From Siderastrea radians (taxonomy: Eukaryota > Cnidaria > Anthozoa > Scleractinia > Rhizangiidae): a stretch of 64,000 bases of DNA. Both the position numbers and the translations under genes were made by a program. The notes under the pieces are model-generated. The model ran no database searches. It was not told the origin of the DNA and was given only the letters and a program-made list of their open reading frames with translations. Below are positions 52,701 through 61,969 of the stretch, piece by piece; the first letter of the stretch is position 1, and each line of letters opens with the position of its first letter. Where the stretch lies: the NCBI GenBank assembly GCA_964017195.1, contig OZ024897.1:12555451-12619450 (forward strand), in the 5' to 3' direction.

Positions 52701-55324
52701 TCCTCTTAGTCGTACTTTTCTCCTCTCAGTCGCACTTTTCTCCTCTCAGTCGTTCTTTTCTCCTCTCAGTCGTTCTTTTCTCCTCTCAGTCGCACTTTTC
52801 TCCTCTCAGTCGTTCTTTTCTCCTCTCAGTCGTTCTTTTCTCCTCTCAGTCGTACTTTTCTCCTCTCAGTCGCACTTTTCTCCTCTCAGTCGTTCTTTTC
52901 TCCTCTCAGTCGCACTTTTCTCCTCTCAGTCGTTCTTTTCTCCTCTCAGTCGTTCTTTCCTCCTCTCAGTCGTACTTTTCTCCTCTCAGTCGTACTTTTT
53001 TTCCTCTCAGTCGTACTTTTCTCCTCTCAGTCGCACTTTTCTCCTCTCAGTCGTTCTTTTCTCCTCTCAGTCGCACTTTTCTCCTCTCAGTCGTTCTTTT
53101 CTCCTCTCAGTCGTACTTTTCTCCTCTCAGTCGTTCTTTTCTCCTCTCCGTCGTTCTTTTCTCCTCTCAGTCGTTCTTTTCTCCTCTCAGTCGTTCTTTC
53201 CTCCTCTCAGTCGTACTTTTTTTCCTCTCAGTCGCACTTTCCTCCTCTCAGTCGTACTTTTTTTCCTCTCAGTCGTACTTTTCTCCTCTCAGTCGTACTT
53301 TTCTCCTCTCAGTCGCACTTTCCTCCTCTCAGTCGTTCTTTTCTCCTTTCAGTTGTACTTTTCTCCTCTCAGTCCTACTTTTCTCCTCTCAGTCGCACTT
53401 TCCTCCTCTCAGTCGCACTTTCCGCCTCTCAGTCGTTCTTTTCTCCTCTCAGTCGTTCTTTTCTCCTCTCAGTTGTTCTTTTCTCTTCTCAGTCGTTCTT
53501 TTCTCCTCTCAGTCGCACTTTCCTCCTCTTAGTCGTACTTTTCTCCTCTCAGTCGTACTTTTCTCCTCTCAGTCGTTCTTTTCTCCTCTCAGTCGTTCTT
53601 TTCTCCTCTCAGTCGTTCTTTTCTCCTCTCAGTCGTTCTTTTCTCCTCTTAGTCGTTCTTTCCTCCTCTCAGTCGTACTTTTCTCCTCTCAGTCGCACTT
53701 TCCTCCTCTTAGTCGTACTTTTCTCCTCTCAGTCGTTCTTTTCTCCTCTCAGTCGTTCTTTCCTCCTCTCAGTCGTTCTTTCCTCCTCTCAGTCGTACTT
53801 TTTTTCCTCTCAGTCGTACTTTTCTCCTCTCAGTCGCACTTTTCTCCTCTCAGTCGTTCTTTTCTCCTCTCAGTCGTTCTTTCCTCCTCTCAGTCGTACT
53901 TTTCTCCTCTCAGTCGTACTTTTTTTCCTCTCAGTCGTACTTTTCTCCTCTCAGTCGCACTTTTCTCCTCTCAGTCGTTCTTTTCTCCTCTCAGTCGCAC
54001 TTTTCTCCTCTCAGTCGTTCTTTTCTCCTCTCAGTCGTTCTTTCCTCCTCTCAGTCGTTCTTTTCTCCTCTTAGTCGCACTTTTCTCCTCTCAGTCGTTC
54101 TTTTCTCCTCTCAGTCGTTCTTTCCTCCTCTCAGTCGTACTTTTCTCCTCTCAGTCGCACTTTTCTCCTCTCAGTCGTTCTTTTCTCCTCTCAGTCGTTC
54201 CTTTCTCCTCTCAGTCGCACTTTTCTCCTCTCAGTCGTTCTTTTCTCCTCTCAGTCGTTCTTTTCTCCTCTCAGTCGTACTTTTCTCCTCTCAGTCGCAC
54301 TTTTCTCCTCTCAGTCGTTCTTTTCTCCTCTCAGTCGCACTTTTCTCCTCTCAGTCGTTCTTTTCTCCTCTCAGTCGTTCTTTCCTCCTCTCAGTCGTAC
54401 TTTTCTCCTCTCAGTCGTACTTTTTTTTCTCTCAGTCGTACTTTTCTCCTCTCAGTCGCACTTTTCTCCTCTCAGTCGTTCTTTTCTCCTCTCAGTCGTT
54501 CTTTCCTCCTCTCAGTCGTACTTTTCTCCTCTCAGTCGTACTTTTCTCCTCTCAGTCGTTCTTTTCTCCACTCAGTCGTTCTTTCCTCCTCTCAGTCGTT
54601 CTTTCCTCCTCTCAGTCGTACTTTTCTCCTCTCAGTCGTTCTTTTCTCCTCTCAGTCGTTCTTTTCTCCTCTCAGTCGTACTTTTCTCCTCTCAGTCGTT
54701 CTTTCCTCCTCTCAGTCGCACTTTCCTCCTCTCAGTCGTTTTTTTTTTCCTCTCAGTCGTACTTTTTTCCTCTTGGTCATACTTTTCTCCTCTCAGTTGT
54801 ACTTTTTTCCCTCTCAGTCGTACGTTTCCCTTTAAGTCGTACTTTTTCTCCTCTCAGTCGTTCTTTTCTCCTCTCAGTCGTTCTTTTCTCCTCTCAGTCG
54901 TACTTTTCTCCTCTCAGTCGTTCTTTCCTCCTCTCAGTCGCCCTTTTTTTCCTCTCAGTCGTACTTTTCTCCTCTCAGTCGTTCTTTTCTCCTCTCAGTC
55001 GTTCTTTTCTCCTCTCAGTCGTTCTTTTCTCCTCTCAGTTGTTCTTTCCTCCTCTCAGTCGTTCTTTCCTCCTCTCAGTCGTACTTTTCTCCTCTCAGTC
55101 GTTCTTTTCTCCTCTCAGTCGTTCTTTTCTCCTCTCAGTCGTACTTTTCTCCTCTCAGTCGTTCTTTCCTCCTCTCAGTCGCACTTTCCTCCTCTCAGTC
55201 GTACTTTTTTTCCTCTCAGTCGTACTTTTTTCCTCTTGGTCATACTTTTCTCCTCTCAGTTGTTTTTTTTTCCCTCTCAGTCGTACGTTTCCCTTTAAGT
55301 CGTACTTTTTCTCCTCATGCGTAC

Positions 55325-55550
55325 TTGACTGAGAGGAGAAAAGTACGACTGGGCAGAAAGAGGAAGAACGGCAGAGAGAAAAAAAGTAGGATTGACAGGA
55401 AAAAACTACGACTGAGAGGACGGAAAAAAGTAGGACTGAGGCGAAAAAAGAAAGGCAGAGAAGAGAAAAGTACGACTGAGAGGGAAAAAGTACGTCTGAG
55501 AGGCCGGAGAAAAGTACGACTGAAAGGAAAGAAGAACGACTGAGAGGAAG
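55325..55550 (-). repeat. Inverted, decayed right edge of the 20-bp satellite
   Basis: From 55325 the unit reads in the opposite orientation (GACTGAGAGGAGAAAAGTAC and variants), with about ten degenerate copies up to 55550. The switch comes immediately after a duplicated forward block (about 54740-54855 repeated 463 bp later). A Lys/Arg-rich open frame here is only the purine strand translated. Confidence 0.9.
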
Positions 55551-56544
55551 TCGAACTTTTTGCTATTTATGGAAGTCGCAAAAAATATTTATTTTCAGTA
55601 GTTTTAGGGAATGCAATAAGAAATGCCCCAGGTCATGTATTTTCTTACCTTCAATTAAGATGTTATTTGGATGTAGCGATATGTTACTTTAAAGACGATT
55701 TCCGCTGAACGTTCGAGCAATAAGTGCAAAATTAAAGTTACCACTGAAGAAAATACTCATAGCGTAGTAACATTTTGAATTTAAAAAAGACGTTTTCAAT
55801 ACTTAAACTCCCAAGCGAGAGAGAGAAATTCTGCGAGAGAAATTTGAAGTTGAAGTTATCCATTAAGACGCTTCATGTCAGTTCAAAACAAAATGGAGCC
55901 TGTTTTCAGTAAATTTTTTATCAGATTTGACATTAATTTTCTCGAGAATGCTTTAAGAATTTAATCTCGGGTTCACTTGGAGAAGCGATTAAAGTGTTAT
56001 GTTTCAAATAGTATTCAAAATGATACCGTGTTATGAGTAGTTTTTTAGTAAATAATTTTTGCACATATTGCTCGAATGTTGAGGGGAATCCGTCAAAAGT
56101 GTGTTGTTTTAAGTTTTGATAATAGTTGAGAACTGACTTACTATACGGAGAAATTCATAAACTGTTATAAAAATATTATCGCCTCATGTTTTCTCCCTTA
56201 TAAAATTGCCAAAACGAAAACCATATCATGTCCACTGATAGAGTAATACTTGTGCTTGGAGATATGACTTTCTCAGTTTTCTGTTGTTATTGCTGCTGGA
56301 CATTGGACATGTTTTTATTCGGTTATTGGGCAAGTGCGAAAGTTGCTAATGAGTTTTAATGTGCACTGAAGTTACTGAGTAAGAAGAAGAAAGAAAAGAA
56401 AAAAAATCACCCAACCCCACCATCTGAAAAACGACTAAAAAAGATAAATATACCGCTGCATATAACAATTCAGCGAGCAATTAGTGCTTATGTTATGTCT
56501 TACTCTAAATTTTATCAAGAAGTGAGTGGTTTTTTTAAAGCGTT
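55551..56544. other. AT-rich intergenic sequence, nothing recognised
   Basis: No long open frame, inverted repeat or tandem repeat that I can support. Confidence 0.4.
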
Positions 56545-56875
56545 GACTAAGTGGTCGCTTAAAAACAAAGGGAATTAAGACTATTTTGTAATTCACAAAA
56601 GTGGTCGCGGTCGCTAAAACGGGAGCGGCCTCTTACGAGGGCTTTTACAATTCATGCGGGTAATTCACAAAAGTGGTCGCGGTCGCTAACGGGAGCAGTC
56701 TCTTACGAGGGCTTTTACAATTGATGCGGGTAATTCACAAAAGTGGTCGCGGTCGCTAACGGGAGCGGTCTCTTACGAGGGCTTTTACAACTCATGCGGG
56801 TTTTCACAATGCTGGTCGTATTACTAGCTGGTCGCTTACAAGAGAGATCGCAAAGAGAGCTTCCACTGTAAAATG
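56545..56875. mobile_element. Partial element of the CGTAAGCGACC family with internal triplication
   Basis: A segment of about 82-86 bp beginning GTAATTCACAAAAGTGGTCG and ending CAATTCATGCGGG occurs three times in tandem. The right end GAGAGCTTCCACTGTA matches the end of the 11542-12060 MITE. The matching left terminus was not found. Confidence 0.75.
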
Positions 56876-57204
56876 GTGGCAGAAAGTGTTACATCCTAAA
56901 ATTTCATTTGTAAAAGGGACGAACAGGAGCGATGGAGCAGTTTGAGGGGAAAATGTGCCATTGTTATTTAAATTGCAGATAAGCTTGTTTTAAGTATATC
57001 CATTATTCATTTTTTCTTTGCACCTTTAGCACGAAGTAAGCAAAGCAGACCGCAAGAACAAAATGCAACAAAGCAGTCAGTTTATTTCGCTGCAAATGTT
57101 TAATAACAGTTGAAGCGCTAGTAATATATGTTTTGGAACGGTTAGTAAACGGCTGTTTCTGGTTAGAACATTCGCTCGCAAACCAACGGCAACTTTGAAA
57201 CGTG

Positions 57205-59433
57205 TTCGTCAGTCTTGAGGTAAGATAGCTGTAATATGGTTAGAGTATTCTTTATTTCACTCGTGACATTTATTGAGCTTCGTATGTAGAAATGGCTAAT
57301 GGTTGACGGCCAAAAAATAACATGCACCGTCGCTTATATAATTAATACTGTTACTGACCTTCATTTGTCATTCTTGGATTCACTGATTCGGCCATATTTG
57401 GCACTTGCAACTTATGCATTTAATTAACAACCATTTATTGTACGCGTCGAGAAATAAACCGACTGACGCGATAGACAGTTTGACTTTTTTTATCCTCAAT
57501 CTGGAATACCAGCAGCGTCTAGCGATTTGTGAATCATGTTACTTTCATTCATAACATAATGAAAACCCTTATAGAACGCTAGATCCCCTTATGACCCATG
57601 CGCTTCACAATAAATATTTTGAATTATTTCGTTCTCCTATTAAATTTCCGAATGGTGTTTCTGTTTTCGTTTGTAGCGTGCCTTCACGTATCGTCACCGG
57701 TTTGCTTGAAGAAATGCAAGAACAATTAACCTCTACGATCTTTCACTTGGCGATTCTTCAAGAACAAGCAACTTTAGGTACGTATTACCAGATAGAATCA
57801 CCTTTCTAAGTACGGGGTTTGCATTTATTGCATTTAGTTTGATTTGAGAGAAATTCCCATCATTATAGAATAGAGATTTTCCTGTCAAAAAATCTAGGAA
57901 TTTGAAGTCGACCGAAATAAACAGACTGTCGGTGTTCAATCTGCAACAGGGGATTTAGGTGAGGGGTGGACCACTCCCCCTGTTCTTTGGTAACATGCTC
58001 CTTTCCCATTTCATCACTCCGATGGCTCTAATAGTAAGCACGTTTACAACTGCCATCGATCTAATGGTTTTGACAACTGTGAGTCACTGTCTTTGGTGTC
58101 CCCCAGCACATTTTTATTTCGGGGAGGAGGAAGATCTTGTTGTCCTTTCTCTAAAGTTCTATTACTTTCATTTTATTAAGTATGTAGTAAAAACAGACAT
58201 ACTACGCAACATGTGTTAACAAAATCTGTCTTTTTCCAGGTTAAAATAAACGTGACTGGGAAAAACACAACAGAGAAAACCACCGACCTCAACACAACGC
58301 ATTTTAATAGGTGAGACGTAGAGACTTGATACGTAAAATGCAGAACTTCAAATGTGTTGCATAAATGTAAACCAGTTTTGTTTAGGTTTTCAATAGGTAT
58401 ACTGCGTTGGGGTTAGGGCTCAGATCTGAAAAAGGGAAATTATATTTTAGATATTTTGGCCCCAAACATAGATCTTGTTTTGAGAACTGGGGTAAGCCCC
58501 TCGACCCCCAAAAACGTTCCACGAGAGGATGGAGAACAAAGGCCTTTTGTACCTTTTCTGAGGTTTTAATTTTTCTGTTGAGGCTTTAATTGTGTATTAA
58601 CAGTTAAACTCAAGAACGTTAACGAGCATTTCTTACTAGTTTTTATTCCTCTCTTTCTAGTAGATGCATATGTTAGCGATCATATAAACAAACTCAGCAG
58701 AGGCGGCATAACCCACACAACCTGCATTGCTTTAAAAAGGTGAGACTTCAAATTGTATTCAATTTCTAAATTGTGCGGTGTGGAGTAGAGTGTGACCAAG
58801 CAGGGTAGTGTACTTACCAAGTGGGAACCCATCCCCCTCTACCCCTCCAATTTGTAAATTGTGCGGTGTGTAGTAGAGTGTGACCAAGCAGGGTGGGAAC
58901 CTATCCCCCCCTCCCCCTCACAAAACAAATTCCTACGAGGAGGGAGGGGAAAGGCAGGTTTTTAACTTAGCGTTTTAACTTAAGTGCCGAGCGTTTCGTC
59001 ATGACACATTAGTTTTATTTCTCTACAGATACATTTGAAGGACGGAAAGTGAACAAAGACAGCATCAACCTCAACGTCAACCGTGACATCTTTTTAAAGA
59101 GAGGTGAGCTCGATATCTTCTGTGACTTTGGAGGATCGTAAGAGTTATAAGAGCAGTATGTTGTCAAGAGATTTCGGACTATGAATGATTTTGCCAATTT
59201 GTGGTCACAGTTCAAGATAGCGACTAAAAGAAAAAACAAAAACAAAACAAAAAACGGAAAAAAACAAAACAGGACATGCAATGTATGTATCAGCTGTAGG
59301 CTAAATGATTTCGGCGGAAACGGGCTAACATTAAATTATATAATACTGTTTTCTAGGATACAAGATTCAAGGAACCTGCAGACGTATGGAAACAACCAAG
59401 GAACAAAGATAGCCAACTTAACAAGAACTAGAG
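57205..59433 (+). ncRNA. Candidate spliced transcript of unknown nature, probably non-coding
   Basis: Five short segments look like exons with strong acceptors and donors: 57677-57777 (acceptor TTTGTAG, donor GTACGT), 58240-58310 (TTTTTCCAG, GTGAGA), 58661-58739 (CTCTTTCTAG, GTGAGA), 59029-59103 (TCTCTACAG, GTGAGC) and 59357-59433 (TTTTCTAG, GTAGAA). A donor at 57220 (CTTGAG then GTAAGA) could end a first exon. Each has one stop-free frame, for example VKINVTGKNTTEKTTDLN in the second. The phases do not join: every exon-exon junction I tried except the last meets a stop codon. No family was recognised. It is a long non-coding RNA, a decayed gene, or chance. The reverse strand offers nothing better. 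Confidence 0.25.
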
Positions 59434-60214
59434 GTAGAAAAACTAACTTTAAAAAGCACAGCTAAGCATTTACCGTATTCAGCCGCAGTTAGGCCACAAT
59501 GTCTGGAGAAAACTCGGCTCAAACGCGTGCGCAGTCAATCGTCATGCGTAGAACTTGCACAGCATTTTTAGTTGGAAATAGCGTCTAAGGAATTTAAGTT
59601 GTGTCTAAACGCAGTTGTGGCCCGTATGAGGGTGAATACGGTAGATTGCGGTAATGTCGCTCTTCGTATAAAAATCAAGGAATTCAAAGAGGACAGAATT
59701 TTCATTTTCAAGATACAGTGCAAATCGAGATATAGAAAACAAAATTCGGAGTTGTCTAATAATTTTTAGCGTATGGAAAATGCAATCTAATACTTTCCAA
59801 ACGTGCAGTCGTCCAAACTTAAGTCTTAGAATGCAAAATATGTCTCAGTTTTTTAAACATTGATTACTACACTCAAAACATAATTGCTTGCTAAACTATC
59901 ATCACACTACAGTTGACATAGGAAGCACACTGTTTTTTTTAATGAAGAGAACGATGGTACAATTGCACAGTTTGGTTATGAATAGCAATGGAAGCTAAAA
60001 TTCAATATGTCACAATCATGCATGACATCTCGGAAGAAAAAATTACTAGACAAGGGACAAGGGACAAGGAACTCGGGCTCGCCTGTTTTTAGTTGTAGTC
60101 CTGTCAGAAAGAAAAGAGAGGACGTAGAGATTGAGACAACTGATCTCAAGAAAGAAGAAAGAAACCAAAACGAAACAAAGAAAACAAAATAGCTAACTCA
60201 GAAAAACAAAGTGG

Positions 60215-61950
60215 GAAAAGACTGCTCAATAGGCTTAGATTTGAATGGTAAAAATTCCGTGAAATCATAAACAGGCTCAACCAACTTGTACAGGACAATA
60301 AATAGCACTGCAGGAAAGGGCTGCTCAGTAGCTTTCATCTGATCTGGTCACACTTTAGGATTTTATCCGCAGAAATTTAAATCAAACGTTAGAAACACCA
60401 TGTGTACAGTAAATGGTATCACAGGAAAGTGCTCCTCATATGAATGGCCACACTTAAGGATTTCACACAAACTCAAAAGTTAGAACCATCTTGCAGTCTT
60501 GCACAGCATAATATACAGTTTCACAGGAAAGTACTGCTCAGTAGCTTTCATTTGAATGGTCACACTTAAGGATTTCATCCACAAACTTAAAAGTTAGAAC
60601 CACACACTGCATAATAAACAGTATCACAAGGAAGTACTGCTCAGTAGCTTTCATTTGAATGTCACACTTAAGGATTTCATCCACAAACGCAAACGTTAGA
60701 ACCATTTTGCAGTCTTGTACAGCATAATATACAGTATTAAATGAAAGTACTGCTCAGTAGCTTTCATTTGAATGGTCACACTTTAGGATTTCATCCACAA
60801 ACTCAAACGTTAGAACCATTTTGCAGTCTTGCACAGCATAATATACAGTATTAAATGAAAGTACTGCTCAGTAGCTTTCATATGAATGGTCACACTTTAG
60901 GATTTCATCCACAAACTCAAAAGTTAGAACCATCTTGCAGTCTTTCACAGCATAATACACCTAATTGAAGAAACGCTGTCAGGTAAAAAGCATAAACCAT
61001 AAACTATACGACCCAATGGTTTTCTGGGAAGCAGAAGAACCTGCTTTGATTCTCAGACATCGTGCACATCAAAATGGCACGGACAAAATAAAACTGATAG
61101 ACATTTTTCCCAGAATTCCATAGTGTCGCGTCGTTCATAGTTTATACTTTTTACCAGCAACGTTTTTTCAATCAGGTGTATACAGACACCACAGGAACGT
61201 ACTGCTCAGTAGCTTCCATTTGAATGGTCACACTTTAGGATTTCACCCACAGACTCAAAAGATAGAACCACCCACTGCATAATAGACAGCACCACAGGAA
61301 AGTACTGCTCAGTAGCTTTCATTTGAATGGTCAAGCTTTAGGATTTCACCCACAGACTCAAAAGATAGAACCACCCACTGCATAATAAACAGCACCACAG
61401 AAAAGTACTGCTCAGTAGCTTTCATTTGAATGGTCACACTTTAGGATTTCACCCACAGACTCAAAAGATAGAACCACCCACTGCATAATAGACAGCACCA
61501 CAGGAAAGTACTGCTCAGTAACTTTCATTTGAATGGTCACACCTTAGGATTTCTTCCACAGACTCAAAAGATAGAACCACCCACTGCATAACAGACAGCA
61601 CCACAGGAAAGTACTGCTCAGTAGCTTTCATTTGAATGGTCTCACTTTAGGATTTCACCCACAGACTCAAAAGATAGAACCACCCACTGCATAACAGACA
61701 GCACCACAGGGAAGTACTGCTCAGTAACTTTCATTTGAATGGTCTCACCTTAGGATTTAACCCACAGACTCAAAAGATAGAACCACCCACTGCATAATAG
61801 ACAGCACCACAGGAAAGTACTGCTCAGTAGCTTTCATTTGAATGGTCTCACTTTAGGATTTCTTCCACAGACTCAAAAGATAGAACCACCCACTGCATAA
61901 TAGACAGCACTACAGGAAAGTACTGCTCAGTAGCTTTCATTTGAATGGTT
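60215..61950 (-). repeat. 103-bp tandem repeat family, longer inverted array
   Basis: AGTACTGCTCAGTAGCTTTC followed by ATTTGAATGGTCACACTTTAGG recurs at least 14 times. In the right part the spacing is 103 bp (61301, 61404, 61507, 61610). In the left part it is nearer 118 bp because of an extra CAGTCTTGCACAGC segment. It is the reverse complement of the repeat at 1920-3115. An insertion splits it at 60960-61176. Confidence 0.92.
60960..61176. mobile_element. 217-bp MITE inside the 103-bp array
   Basis: CCTAATTGAAGAAACG at the left and CGTTTTTTCAATCAGG at the right are inverted ends, with a second inner pair GGTAAAAAGCATAAACCATA / TATAGTTTATACTTTTTACC. It lies between ATACA and TATACA of the repeat unit, so a short TA-type target duplication is likely. 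Confidence 0.82.
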
Positions 61951-61969
61951 AGACCGTAGTGTTTTGGCC

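Larger units (their letters stand above)
26760..55320 (+). repeat. Giant 20-bp satellite array (about 1,400 units)
   Basis: The unit CAGTCGTACTTTTCTCCTCT has 7 C, 9 T, 2 G and 2 A. Variation concentrates in the four or five bases after CAGT: CGTAC, CGTTC, CCTAC and CGCAC are the common states. The CTCCTCTCAG block is nearly invariant up to about 51.5 kb. From 51.5 kb on, CTTTCCTCCTCT and longer CTTTTTTTCCTCT units appear and single-base length changes shift the register. Larger duplicated blocks are superimposed. Three units equal 60 nt, so all three forward frames read the same 20-residue period (FSPLSRTFLLSVVLFSSQSY-like) without stops over long stretches, giving spurious frames of up to 3,328 codons. 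It is not protein-coding by any evidence here. It begins about 700 bp after the cobalamin-binding protein stop codon. Confidence 0.98.

Noticed and set aside
26536..52709. Giant open frames (up to 3,328 codons) over the satellite
   Set aside because: They are the 20-bp unit read in frames that contain no stop. The same peptide period appears in all three frames, there are no domain boundaries, and the starts are arbitrary point variants giving ATG.
26760..55320. CRISPR-like array
   Set aside because: Units are directly contiguous with no unique spacers, and the context is a eukaryotic genome.
55325..55543. Lys/Arg-rich small protein
   Set aside because: Purine strand of the inverted satellite edge; composition is explained by the repeat.
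60007..60192. 61-codon Lys/Glu-rich frame
   Set aside because: Low complexity and short, with no start context, neighbour or family to support it.
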